Shown: one piece after another, positions 21,420 to 33,933 of the stretch | Numbering within the stretch: the stretch's first letter is position 1 | Layout of the letters: each line of letters opens with the position of its first letter | Source of the DNA: Chamaecyparis obtusa | Lineage: Eukaryota; Streptophyta; Pinopsida; Cupressales; Cupressaceae | Assembly: GCA_027943335.1 (NCBI GenBank) | Contig: BSBK01003554.1 | Location: 806,001 to 870,000, forward strand | Reading direction: 5' to 3' | Length of the DNA: 64,000 nucleotides | Made by a program: the position numbers and the translations under genes | Notes under the pieces: generated by a model | Database searches by the model: none | Told to the model about the DNA's origin: nothing | Seen by the model: the letters and a program-made list of their open reading frames with translations, nothing else

Positions 21420-24400
21420 ATTCTTTGCATCTAACCAATATTTAGTTTTTTCCACTTATATAGCTTAAACTATTTATCAGGTTGTTGTCACTATAAAAAT
21501 TAAAATGAAATTTAATTTAATTTAATAAAACTATAATAGATTAGTTTTTAAAAAAAATTACTTCATATTATTTTTTGTAAATTAGTATATTAAAATATTT
21601 TTCTAGAATTTCAACAAAAGTATTATCATGAGCAAAAATTACATTTAAATGAAAAAAAGTAATCAAATATTAATAATATATTTGTAGTATTATATCTATC
21701 TTTAAAATTATAATTTTAAAATTTCAGATTAGAAACATTAGAAAGTATTTCTAATTATCAACTATAAATTTAAACATCTATGCAAAAAAAAAATAATAAT
21801 TCAAACAAAATTTTAATACAAAATTACATAAACACAATTAGTAGAATTTTGAAAATTCATCCCTAAATCCTAGTTCTTCACTACAAGAACTAAAACATAT
21901 TAAATTGGGTGCTTAAGATAAATCCTTGGCATCATTGTAAAATACTCTTTGTAGCCTGTCTTACTTGCGCTTTAATTAACAAGTAAAAAAGAAAATATGT
22001 TTCTTATGCATTGTTCATGAAAATAACTTATTTTCAATGAATTGTTCATATGAAAATAATTATATCCTTCCCATTATGAATGATAATAATAATGTTTTAG
22101 CATGTGATCTAAAATCAATGGTCAATGCACTATTGTATATGAAATCATGGTAGAAGATAAGAATGTATGACTATGATAGAGCTAATTTGATGCAGGGACT
22201 TTCGACAATCATAACTTTTGACTCAGTTGTTTGTTTCTCTTAAAATTTTAGAAGTAGATTCTTTAGGAGAAGCCATTTGGATTTCCAACAAAGCTCATCT
22301 TGGTAGGTAACCTTTAGCGACATCTTTTCGAGAGCCAGAAAGTTCATTTGGGCCTCCAAAGTTGGCTTTTAGTATTTTTTAAAAAGTTTTTAGAAAGTTG
22401 TGTTTTTTAATAACTTCAAAATCATGATTCTAATTTCAAAGATTAGTTGAAAATTATTCTTATCTTAGTTGACAACTTTAGGGGAAAAATTAGTTTTTTA
22501 AGAGTTGTTTTAAAAATCATTAAAAAAAAAAAATGGATTATGTGAAATCTACCAAAAATGGTAATTTCAAATTTGGTTAAATTAGTGTTTCATGTTAGAC
22601 AAAGAGTATAGTTGGATGAATAATGAAGACTTGTGAATTCTGAAATAATTTATTGTGTGTTCATGTATTCTTTATTATATTTGTTCATGGTTAAAATTGG
22701 ACAACATCATAATTGGATCCATTATTTATTTATAGTGTCATATATGACAGAGTACTTTTCAATATCAAAGACAATAATGATGGAATAGGATATTGACATG
22801 TAGCATAAGAGTGCAAAAAGTTCAGAAATAGAATATTGCAAAGGAAGGTATGCATTGGCAAGTGATAATTAATCAATAAGAGAGCTTTATGGTGTGAAGA
22901 GTGCTCTTGTCAAGTGATGGTGAAGGCTACATAAAAATGTCACTCAAAAGATTTTGACTGGTAATAATAGGTCATTGTTCAAAGAACAAAAAACAAGTAG
23001 GAAAAACATATAGGTAACATGGAGATGAAGGCCTTATGAAACACTAAATTTGTCATGAATTAGTAATATAGTGTAACATAGGTAAAAAATAGGAAAAGAA
23101 TGCAATAGAGCTTTGTGCTTAATCATGAATTTTTCTAGACTTTTAATCCCTAAATTGTGTATAGGATTTTGTATTTTTTCCTCTCTTAGTGCTTAAATTC
23201 AGTGTGCACTTACTTTCCTACTCTCCTAGTTGTGGCTAAGATTCATGGTTTGCACTTTTCTTTATTTATGTGGAATATTTATCGAAGTGACAATTCTTGT
23301 CATTGTTCCTATGAATTTAGGATTTTGTTGGTTTGTCTTCTAGTTAAGGAGTTTCATATTTTATGTGGAGATTAAGAAACTTTAGTGTTGTGATGTTAAT
23401 TTTTATCAATTATGAAATCTTTTCTATCTTAAATATCAAGTATGTGTTTCATCACATGTCTAATGTTTCTCTTAAAAAATAATTAAAATTTTAATATTCT
23501 ATTGAATTTGTAAAAATATATTTATATTTAAATGTTAAACAATTTTTTAGATCAATATTTTGGATCACAATTATGAACCACCATAAGAATACATGAAGAA
23601 AGAGGAGAGAATGGGAAATGGTAAATTGCACAACACAAAGTTAATAAAATAGATGAAAAGAGATATGTGACAAAAAACTAATAGAACACAAGGAAAATAA
23701 AAAAAATTAAAAATATAAAAAATATAAAAAAAGTTGAGAAGATAAAAACTGGGAAAGCTAAAGTGGTAAAGAAGTTAAAACATAAATTCTAAAACTAAAA
23801 ATAAATTACAAATCTAAAAAAAAATTAAAATGCACACAATTATATATATCTTATATAGTTATATATAAATATAAATCACTAAATTAGTATGTATATTCAA
23901 GAAACTACATAAATATGCTTAACCAAATATATACAAATAATAATGTTGTAAATGGTAAAAAAGTGCACACATACATGCATGGCATAAATAATATGAGAGG
24001 TAAAGATATGTCAAGAGGAGGTGGATAAATATTTATGAGGTGGGTTAATATAGATTTTTCAAAAAAAACTCAAGTTTCATTCTTTATAGTGATTGACAAA
24101 TTGTAGTGATTGCTAAACTTTATAGCTATTTTGTTTTATGTTTTTTCTTGAAGTAGTTGTCTTCCTTGACAAAAATTTGAATTATTTTTAAGAAAATGCG
24201 GTGCTTAATAGTTTAGGAGTTGTCTATTAAGAAATAATTGAAGACTAGTTCATGCATAATGTTTTCTATTTTTTTTAATCTTATTACATTATTTTGAATT
24301 GCATATTATACCTAATATTTTTCCCAAAACTAAAACATATGGGATTAGTTGGCTTGGATCATAGATTAATCCATGGACTCTAAATTAAAAGTTATAATTT

Positions 24401-24508
24401 GATATTTTATTTAAATTATAGGCCTAAAAATAAATTATGTCTTTACCATTTTATGGACCTAAACAAATTAAAATTATTTATACATTCAAATTATAGAGTG
24501 GTTTATTA
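21420..24508. other. AT-rich spacer without a recognisable gene
   Basis: About 3.1 kb with many A/T runs (for example 21540-21800, 22500-22545, 23690-23890). I find no RT, transposase or host-gene motif in either strand, no LTR pair and no terminal repeats. Probably very old decayed sequence. Confidence 0.5.
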
Positions 24509-24916
24509 TAACTACTAGAAATGAAGGATGTTTTTAGTAGACCCTCTTCTACAAGAACATGTCCATTCTCCATAATATAGTGCTCATAATATTAATTTAG
24601 TGTTGGGAGCACTAGAAAATTTCTATGTAGACATTCAAGTAAAAACAACATCAAAGTAATTGAGAAAACAAAATAAGGTAGTGATGGAGTATTTTAATAA
24701 TAAACAAAAAAAGATGAGAGGATTTTATTTAGTGTCCCACCCATCAGTGCCTTATTTTGCTTGCTCGATTACTTTTATGTTGTTTTTACTTTTAAGTATA
24801 TATTGAATTTTAAAATGCTTCCAACACTAAATTAATATTAGGAGCACCATATTATTGAGAATGGATGTTCTTCTAGAAGAGGGTCTACTAACAAAATCCT
24901 TCATTTGTAGTAGTTA
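24509..24916. mobile_element. MITE-like element with ~105-bp terminal inverted repeats
   Basis: 24509-24615 (TAACTACTAGAAATGAAGGA...) and the reverse complement of 24810-24916 (TAACTACTACAAATGAAGGA...) match over about 105 bp with few differences, including the shared words TTAGTAGACCCTCTTCTA and ATTAATTTAGTGTTGG. The 200-bp centre has no coding motif. Long inverted repeats with a short non-coding centre fit a miniature DNA transposon or foldback element. A TA at each tip could be a target duplication. I see no 8-9 bp duplication, so the superfamily is undecided. Confidence 0.75.
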
Positions 24917-26884
24917 GTTGTCAAAATTTTAACCTTCCCCTTTACACTTATCAATTTATCTATGTTTCCTGTAATAAAATGTTATTATAGTGGACTTAAA
25001 TATTATTTGATAATCCTTATAGTTTAGAGAACCTTGTAAGCCACTCCCAAAAGAAACAAGGCATGAGTTTAATTGATCTTTCAATGTATTTCATAACTAC
25101 ACATATGGTCTCCTTGTATCTTGATTATTCATTACTTCATCACTTTGATCTTTCATTTGTTGGACTTGAGTCAATCCGAGTATAAATTTAGTTACCATCT
25201 TAGAATATTTCATTACGTTGAAGATCCAAAAATGGTAGTGTAGCCACTCTCTATAGTATACGTAGGTGGTTTTTCAATGCGGTGAGATCTTCATCAATTA
25301 TTTATTTAAACTATATCATGAAACTACCTTAATTGTTGACCATATAGTGACATTTATGGTAACTTATATTAATCTACCTCCTTGGGACTCCAAGAAATTC
25401 CTCCAAAGTTATAGTAGTTCCCATCACTCATTCTAAATCTCTTTCCTATGTTTCTTTGTCCATTACTACCAAGAGGATTAGAGCTAGTGTATTTTAAACA
25501 ATAGGTCCATAAGGTATTCAATGTGGACATGTGCACCAAGATGGAGAACCAAAAAGTGGCCACTCCACCTTTTGGTCCCCAAGAGAACATAACAAGATTA
25601 TTTGTAAAGAGCCTCATAAATTTAGTATTTTAACTATTCCTTAAAACTTTTCTATTGACATTTTTTTATGACATCTCCATATATCGTATAGTGCAGAATT
25701 GTGAGCACTAATATAAAATATTTTAGAGATGCTAGTTATTGCAGGAAATTTTTTATTTAAGGGTATGAATTTTATAATACTAATATTACATATTCCTTAT
25801 CATAAATAAGTGAAACACTTGATGCATGCTTAACCTTTTAAACTATCTAGATAATACTCATAGCCCTCTGATTAGGATGAATATGTGTGTCCATACATAG
25901 TTAAGACTATAAGTTTGTATTGACTCATCATAGCTTTAAATTTAAATAATTCTCTAACTATTGGATGCCACTCCCTTGAAGTGGTTGATAATCATTCTTA
26001 TTTTTGTATTTAATTTCAAGAAATATCATAACACTATATTATAGTGAATACATCATTCCTACTAGAATAAAAAATTAGGAAAAATAATCAACAAATATCT
26101 ATACAAACTTTAGAAATTTGAATAGTCTAAGATTACTACTAAAGAAACATATTTTGTTAGATAATAAGAATAATTAAATGAATATACAATAATCAAATTA
26201 AAAAAACACAATCATATTATTGTAAGAAAACATAAGAAGAAAAAAGATTCATGTAACAGTGTTATCAACATTTTATATCAATATTATTTGAGCTAGACAA
26301 CCTCCACAAGAGGTTTGAATGAATAAATTGATATTTTGAGACACAATTATTGCTAGCATCCAATGTACACACGATGATATATGACTATAGTTATCAAAGT
26401 GAAAATTGAGAACCTACAAACTAAACTTAAATAACCATAGCACCAAAGGACAAACATTATTTTATTAATGATTATGTTAAATTGTGAATATGACATTATC
26501 TATAATAACTAGACTAGTGATGGATGCATGATAGATGGTAAATTCTTTAAGTTATATGATCTCTTGGTAAAGGAAAAAAAAATATTATTCATATCCTCAA
26601 ACAAAGTTGTAATAAAATGGATCAACGTCAATAAAAAATATTTCCCATTTGTTTTGATTTGATTTTCAATTTTGGGTTCAACTGGCATCTCTGTGGTCTC
26701 ATGGAATGCAGTGATAGTAACCAAGAGTTGTAGGGCTTAATAGTTAGGCATTGTGTGGCTGTGTGCATTGAATCATGATTAAAAAATGCACTATTTTATT
26801 AATTAAAACAACAAAGGCTTAGAGTGTAGACTCCGATATGTGAGGAAGTAGACAACTAAAGATAGATAGTGTGGTTAGAGGAAA
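24917..26884. other. AT-rich spacer; one weak open frame
   Basis: No recognised gene. A minus-strand frame of 82 residues at 25617-25369 (ending YYNFGGISWSPKEVD) has ordinary amino-acid composition but no family I can name and no neighbours supporting it. The rest is AT-rich with no terminal repeats. Confidence 0.4.
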
Positions 26885-26902
26885 TAATAGAGAGGTTATG
26901 TT
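26885..26902. repeat. SINE target-site duplication (tail side)
   Basis: TAATAGAGAGGTTATGTT, matching 27038-27055 at 17 of 18 positions. Confidence 0.75.
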
Positions 26903-27037
26903 GTAATATTATTTTTATGTCTGGGGTATCCCTGTCACTTGTAAGATGTTCTATTTTTTTAAATCAGGAGTAGATTCAAACCCATGACCATGAAGAACTA
27001 CCCACAATCTCAAGTCAACTATGCGACTCGTGCGGGC
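26903..27037 (-). mobile_element. tRNA-derived SINE
   Basis: On the minus strand a 135-bp unit begins GCCCGCACGAG. It has an A-box-like CGCATAGTTGACTTGA, then about 35 bases later a B-box-like GGGTTTGAATC, in the order and spacing of a Pol III internal promoter, and it ends in an AT-rich tail (AAAAATAATATTAC). It is flanked by an 18-bp direct repeat with one mismatch. The A box is imperfect, so the promoter may be dead. Head plus short body fits short plant SINEs; I cannot name the family. Confidence 0.75.
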
Positions 27038-27055
27038 TAATAGAGAGGCTATGTT
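27038..27055. repeat. SINE target-site duplication (head side)
   Basis: TAATAGAGAGGCTATGTT, matching 26885-26902 at 17 of 18 positions. Confidence 0.75.
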
Positions 27056-27173
27056 ACTAAGAGTGTAAGCAATGAAATGTTTAGTGTAGTGAGGCGAGAT
27101 TGTATGGAGGAAGGATATGTGGTGGGAGAAAAGCCTTTGAAAGACCAAATTTGTTATTAAATTGTTGTTTTAG

Positions 27174-27308
27174 GTTGATGGTGATGTAAAATTGAACAAA
27201 ATTGAATAATTGTGTTGCAACATTTGTGTTATTGTTAATTGAGTTGGTGGTATGAAATTGAATAAAATTGAATAATTGTGTTGCAACCTTTGTGTTATTG
27301 TTAATTTG
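27174..27308. repeat. 66-bp tandem duplication
   Basis: Two adjacent copies, 27174-27239 and 27240-27308, both containing AAATTGAATAATTGTGTTGC and ending TTTGTGTTATTGTTAATT. They differ by small indels near the start. Non-coding. Confidence 0.7.
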
Positions 27309-27497
27309 GTTTATGTACACTGAAATGTCCATGTAAATGTGGGTTTTAGAAGCAGAGGGGGTTCAATATATATAATTTTCAAAATGTGTATAATATATTT
27401 TACCATGATTTAGTTAACAATATCTATAGTAGTATAGTTTTGAGGAGAATTTATGATAGATGCTAGCCTCAATAATGTTCATAGAAGTAATGGATAG

Positions 27498-28748
27498 TGT
27501 AATACCCCAAAAATGGGCTATAGGTTCATTAACCTCTTACATCTTCAAAATCAAACGAAATTGACATCAAAGTCCTAACCTAAGGCACATTTGCACATCA
27601 TCGAATTTAATTGATTATCCTAAATTCTTCATTGGGGAATATTCCTAATTTATACTAATTATCTTTAATTTAATAATTATTTGGTGATAAATCTTATTTA
27701 TCCTAAAGTTTGATTAATTGAATATTCTGAATATTTAATTAATCATATTTAATACTGCCACTTAATTATTTAATTACATTTAATTAAATTATTCCTAAAT
27801 TGTATTATTTAATTTTGACAAAAAATCAATAATCTCATGACTAATTGATTAAATTCTTATTTAACTGATTAATGTCAATTGTCAATTTTTAATAATATAC
27901 TTTTTGAATAAAGTTTGATTTAATAATTGATTAACCCATAAATCAATTGTTTTAATTCAAAAATCAGTTAAGTTGAGAATAAATCACTTTATTTATTTAA
28001 TTAATTCATAATTAATTGTGCACATTCAAAGAGCAGTTAAAACTCAAAATCAAGAAATCAATGCAAGTTGTTAACTTTTGGAAACTCAACATTCTATTAT
28101 GAGTTCAAAGCTGATCTAAACTTCTGATTTGAGTTAAAAAGTTGTTCTTGCATGCTTTTGCATAATTTTGTGAGTTAATTATTTCTTATTTCCTGATAAC
28201 TCAAAAATCAACCCGAGTTTATCAAGAGTGATTTATGGCTTTTCTCATGCATCCTCAAAGCTCGAGATTTTTATAAAAACAAGGCTTCAGCTCTTTTAAA
28301 AAGATCCACGAAATTGCATCGTCACGCTGGTGAATTGGTGATCGAAGAATCTATCTTTGTGAATTAGAGCTGTTGTGAGATCTTCATTGTTTTTTGAGCA
28401 TTCATATCATTTAGCATATCAATTCTTAGATTAATTGCATATCATATCAATTTTTCATATAGAATAGATTCATATCATTTTCCTTCATCTTATTGCATAT
28501 AAAATAAAAAAATATAACTTAATCTGCATTCATAGTTTTCATTCTTTGCATTCAAATCCTTCGTTTAGGTGTTGCATTGTCATTGGTCTCAGTTTGATCT
28601 GAGAGTATCATACTCACACCTACTAGAATGCAGTAAATTGCCTAGTTAGTTTAGTTTCCATTTCATTGCACGATTTTGGTTTTCGGCTAACCTCTAATGT
28701 TTAACTGAAGTGTTGTGTCTACAACTAGGTACAAAATTCACACACACA
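27498..28748 (+). repeat. gypsy-A 5' LTR
   Basis: 1251 bp from TGTAATACCCC to CACACACA, four bases before the primer site. Very AT-rich in its first half. TATA-like TATAAAA at 28272-28278, followed by short transcript-like R/U5 sequence. Confidence 0.9.
28272..28278 (+). promoter_or_regulatory. TATA-like box, gypsy-A LTR
   Basis: TATAAAA about 475 bp before the LTR end; the aligned position in the 3' LTR (44819-44825) has the same heptamer. Confidence 0.55.
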
Positions 28749-28752
28749 TTTC

Positions 28753-28770
28753 TGGCGCCCACCGTGGGGC
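28753..28770 (+). other. gypsy-A primer-binding site
   Basis: TGGCGCCCACCGTGGGGC, four bases after the LTR. TGGCGCC-type sites are usual for Tat/Athila-like elements; I do not assign the priming tRNA. Confidence 0.8.
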
Positions 28771-31062
28771 CCTGAAATGGGTTTCCATCATCTTTCTATC
28801 AATTTCTATCACTTTCTTGTCATTTTTTGGGTTAAAACTATGATTTTTATTTTTCTGTAAGTACATTTTCATACGACTTTTGTCAGATAGTCATTTCAGG
28901 AGGTACCCACTATCATACGACAGCTTTAGATTTCAAAGTTCATATCAAAGAGTACATACTATTGTTTGGGAGATCGATTGTCTTATGAGTGGATACCCAT
29001 AGCCGTACGAGTTTCCAGACTGTCATCTGCGGGGTAACCCACTGTCATACGAGTTTTGACTCTAGAATTCAATTGTCGTTTCAGATTTTTTGGTAGTTTT
29101 TTAGATTTGGTTTTCAAATTTGGACTAACAGCTAACCCTAACAATTGAAATCTTCTATTTTTGACTGATACTTGTTGAATCTAATTGGAAAAAGCACAAC
29201 CAAATTGCTAAAATAGGTAAAAATCTACTAAGTGCATTGTGAGAAATTCAGGTATACTTCTCAAGATGATAATATTTCAATTTGGATTAAAACAAACTCT
29301 CACATGTCAAGCTTGTGTGATTTTCTTGCTTTCATATCACAGACTTCATTTTGGGCTATAAAATGAACATAGATTTTCTTTCTACATATCTGTTACACAT
29401 AGTAAATAGGCCCTATGAACACTATTTATGGATGATCTTGAGAGATCGAGCTTCTTTTTCTTGTTTAGTCATGCGAAGCTCCTCTTGACAAAGGATCCCC
29501 TTGTAGGTAGGGAAGGTACTAAGAAAGTCTCATGTTCTACTTGATTCATGTGTCTTCAACTTTTGATTGATACATTCTCTCTCCAGAGAGGTTGATAGAT
29601 CATAAGAGGTTGACGTCATAGATCTTTGTGAGATAATCTTGGTCTTAGCATGTTAGATTAGTCTGTCTGCTTTGTCTTGGTGAAGTGAAGAGGTTAGGGG
29701 ATTATGCTCTACTTCCTTTTTGGATAGTACTAGAAACCTAGATCCTTGAATTTGATCTAGTCCCCCTATGGTATCCTTTGTGAGTCACCTTTAGAGAGGG
29801 TTAACTATAGTGGACATTCCCTTAATTGGGTCAACCACGTGGATGGAACCTCAAGTGGTAATAGCCATTTTTGCCATGGTAGTAGCAGCTGCTATATAAA
29901 TGTCCTTGTGGAGGAAATATTCATAGGTGTGGTCTCTTTTTGGGCTGTCAGGTCTCCCTAGCAGCTCCTGATTGATTAATTTCTTAGACTATGTCAAAAC
30001 CTTGGTGTGCATGGATTGGAGTTCGCTCTCTTGAGATCAAAAAATTTTCAGAGTCAGACCATTACTACAAACCCTAGTGAGGCCAAATTTTTATTGTCTG
30101 GGAATATGTGCATTATTGAAAAACTTTTTGGAACATACACAATTAGCACTCCTAGGGATTAGCACATTCAATCACTTGATTGTTCATGCGCAGGGTTTCT
30201 TTGTCCCCTATTCATTATTTTTAGACATGCTTGGAATCACTTGCTTTCTATTTTGTGTGCTTGTTTATCTATTTGACTACCGAAAATGAATGATCTCAGA
30301 ATAATCTTCAAACCTGGGTAGAGAAATTTGTGAACAATTTGAACTTGAAAACCAAAATTTTGCAAAATCTGTAGTAAAAATCCTTTCTGGACTCAAAAGT
30401 CATCCCATCAGGTCAAAAAGTCGTATGAGTTTTGGCAAGTGTCATTTTAGAACCCCTGTATTGTCGTATGATAGCTTGTATAGTGTCGTATGAGTTTTGC
30501 CACCAGTCAGAAACAAAAGTAAAAAATCTACTATCAAGTATCGTGCAAGTTTTGCAACTGTTGTATGAGTTTTTCAATTATCATTTCATAGCATACACAC
30601 TGTCGTATGAACCTACAGAAAGTCATTTGAGAAAAATTGCCAGAGAGTGATCAGAATTGTCAGAAACTTAGTTTTTACAGCCTATTTCCAAAATCTGTTG
30701 AACCAATCACTATGTCAGGAATAGAGAAAAAACTAGAATGAATTCATTCATTTTCCTCAATTAATCCTTTGAGTCTGATCTTGCCTTCTAGATTATCGAT
30801 TTGAGTCTTTTTCATCTTGTGTCAAAACCTTGTCAACATTATCTTCAAAATTGAATCATTTTTCCTAAATGGCTAAGTGTTGTGAGCTCATGCCCACCAT
30901 CTTTTGGGAATCTACCCACACTAATATGGTACAATATCCTTTATTTACATCTGATCTATTTTTTAATCACTTTAGTCTTGATAAGGTTGTGTCATTCGAT
31001 CTTCTTGAATCAATTCATTCTTCAGTTGTCTTCATCTTATTCTTTGTCTTCACCCAAGGTTA
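28771..31062 (+). other. gypsy-A leader with scattered TCATACGA/TCGTATGA motifs
   Basis: Non-coding 2.3 kb between primer site and gag. The 8-mer TCATACGA occurs at 28869, 28913 and 29045, and its complement TCGTATGA at 30421, 30464, 30486 and 30603, often followed by GTTTTG or preceded by a TG. More degenerate versions lie between (28990-29010, 30540-30570). Long leaders are usual in Tat elements; the motif's role is unknown. Confidence 0.6.
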
Positions 31063-33000
31063 ATGGTGGAAACTAGAGCTTCATCACACAAGAAATCTAG
31101 AGAAGCATTTAGCACTACACCTTTGACTATTTAGAAGGGTCCCACTCTTGAGAAACTCTACAATTCTGGTCTTTACGAAGATGACGGTCTTGGCAATTTT
31201 TGATTGAAAACTGGTTACGTACCCCCTCCATCAACTCACGGAGGTAATAAAAAAAAATCTCCTCAATCTAATCCAGGGAGCCCTAAAACTCCTAACATGT
31301 CTCATGGAGGGACACATCATGGGTCTCAAGGACACCAATCTCAACACAGTATGGATCAAGAACTTACACCTTCTGAAATTGCTTGATATTGAAATGATGA
31401 TGACTTCAAAAGAATGATGAAATATTTCTTGAAGGAAGATAGAGAAGCATACTTTCTAGAGTTATCTCATCAAGGAGCTAAACTTCCTCCAAAATTTAAT
31501 GTGGAAGATATCATTACACATGAGGAAGGAACTCCTATCATGGCTATGATGAAACAGATGCATGCCATGTAAGTCAAACTTAACAAACTTGAAAAAGAAA
31601 AGGAACCTAAAGAGTTCTCCATGGAGGCTCTATGTCCTTTTCCATTTGATAAAGACTTGTACATGCCACCATTCCCTAAAAGAGTGGAGATGCCAAAATA
31701 TGATAAGTATGATGGAAAATCTGACCCTCAAGATCATGTTAGAGAATTTTGTACTCAATCTATGGAGTTTATGCATGAACCAACCTACTTAATGTGTCTT
31801 TTCCCTTGATCTCTGGGAGGAGTAGCCATTCATTGGTTCTATAGAATGCCTCCTACTATCAAAAAATTTGAGGAGTTAATCAAACTATTCTATCAATAAT
31901 ACTCCTATAATATTCAACATCTGGTCACCATGATCGACATCTGCAATCTGAAACAATATCTAGGAGAACCATTCTTGACATTCCTCAAGCGGTGGAGGAA
32001 GAAATTTTCTCTATATGCTAGACCCATTCCTGAAACTGAGAAGTTGGAAATCTTTATCAACAATCTTGTTCTAGAAATCAACTACCCTTTACAAATGCAA
32101 AATCATACATCTTTTGACAAGATGGTAGATAATGTGATCAAAATTGAGAAAGTACTTATGAAAAAGGGAGTCATCACACTTCAAAAATACAAGTACGAAT
32201 CTGGATCTAATTCTAAGGACAAGAACAAAAACTAGAACAACAATAAAGGAATTGTCACGGATGGTGTTGTTGATAATATTTGTGCCCCATCTAAGGCACC
32301 TACTTTCAATCTTACTATTGGCACCCAAGCCATCAAAGCTTCTGAAGCCAAAGCCATAGAGTCCAACAAAAATTCATCTAACTATAAACCTTGGGCTACA
32401 GATCCTAATCAAAAATTCACTCCTCTTAGAGAATCCTTGGAATCTTCCCTGAAAACTCTATTGGAAAACAAAATCATCTACTTGCCTGAGATAAAAGTCT
32501 TTAATCTAGAACCTAAACCAAAATGGTGGAGAGAGAATGATTTTTGTGAATTCCATTGCAACAAAGGTCATAAGACTAATAACTACATTCGCTTGAAGCA
32601 CATTATACAACACAAAATTGATAATGGTGACATCACAATTGACAATCATAAGAGTAATAATGATCATACAACATTCACATAACCATTTCCTAAACATGGT
32701 AAAGAAGATTCTTCTTCTCAGCCTAATATGTGTGCTAAAGTCAATTATACCTACTCTAGAAACAATGCTATTATCAATATGGTTGAACCATGTCTATCTA
32801 AGCATTGCAATATCATCACAATTGTAAGAAGAGATAGATAAAATCAATCATCTAATGTAGTTACTTGATCACAAGCTCAGGCACACCTACAAGGACAAAT
32901 ACTAGATTCATCAAGTGTCCCTAAGGTGCCTTTCAATCTTTCATCTACTTCTAAACAGAAGGCTACATCTAAATCTTCAAATCCTAAAGACACGAGGCCT
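31063..33000 (+). pseudogene. gag: gypsy-A gag
   Basis: The likely start is ATG 31063 (MVETRASSHKKS). Early in-frame stops follow, then a Ser/His/Pro-rich N-terminus (31204-31386). The capsid region is recognisable from 31620 on: RVEMPKYDKYDGKSDPQDHVREF, interrupted by a stop near 31808, then VAIHWFYRMPP and EPFLTFLKRWRKKFSLYARPI. A zinc-knuckle-like segment at about 32548 (CEFHCNKGHKTNN) keeps C, C and H but has Tyr at the last ligand. At least five stops interrupt the gene. Confidence 0.78.
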
Positions 33001-33912
33001 ACTTCATATAGTATTGTCCAACAACTCCAGCACAGAAATGCTAAAATCTCCATGTTTGAGTTTCTTCAAATATCTCTAGCTCATAGAGCCATTCTAGACA
33101 AAGCTCTGCTCATATCCAATGTTCCTGATGACCTTGATTTAGATAGATTCCAAACTATGGTTGGTCATCTTATGTCTCCATAGTACATTTCCTTTTCAGA
33201 GGAAGATGATAACTCCTTGAGTCATCTACATAACCAGCCCTTGCATATTGAAGTCTTGATCCAAAATCATCATGTCAAATGTGTGTTGATAGATGGAGGT
33301 GCTAGCCTAAACATTTTTTCTTTCATCTTGATTACATAATTGGGATTTTTAGAAATGGCCATTGATCCTAGAAAGAAGATAACTATCAAAGCATATGATG
33401 AGCAAGAATGATCTTCTAAGGGAACTATTGTCCTACCTATTAGAGAAAGTCCTATCATCAGAGATACTATATGTTAAGTTCTTGATCTACCTTTGGCTTA
33501 CAATATCCTCCTAGGAAGACCCTGGATACATGACATGAAATCTATTCCCTCTACATTCCATTAGTGTTTGAAATTTCCTTATGAAGGAGTTGAGGTGACG
33601 ATTCTAGCTGGTCTATATACCACTTGCAATACCTTGAAAGAGAGTGCTGATAAACTTGTTCCCAATAATAGAGAATCTTCCACTAAGCAGCTAGACATTG
33701 CTTCAACATCTAAGATGGAAGACATTGCTAAAGAGGTTGAGATCAAAGAAAATGGTATGGGAGAATATACTATAGAGCCAGTCTTATCTTTGACATCTCT
33801 CCCTATCTCGCCTAAGTCCTATGGGAAAACTCTAAAACAGTCCAAGCTAGAGTCTAAAGAACCTCTTGAAGCATATAAAGGAAATTTTGTTGTAGAACAA
33901 GTATCCAAATAG
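33001..33912 (+). pseudogene. pol: gypsy-A aspartic protease region
   Basis: The frame reads HIEVLIQNHHVKC then VLIDGGASLNIF at about 33280, the D-[GS]-G active-site form seen in Tat-type elements. The second hydrophobic motif NILLGRPWIHDMKSIPS is at about 33500. Stops near 33340, 33410 and 33476 interrupt the domain. The piece 33568-33912 continues downstream with no clear motif and leads to the G-patch segment after a stop at 33910. Confidence 0.78.
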
Positions 33913-33933
33913 GAGTTTGAAGAAGATGAAGCT

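Noticed and set aside
25369..25617. An 82-residue minus-strand frame considered as a small host gene
   Set aside because: No start context, promoter, homologous motif or second exon I can support; kept only as a note in the spacer entry.
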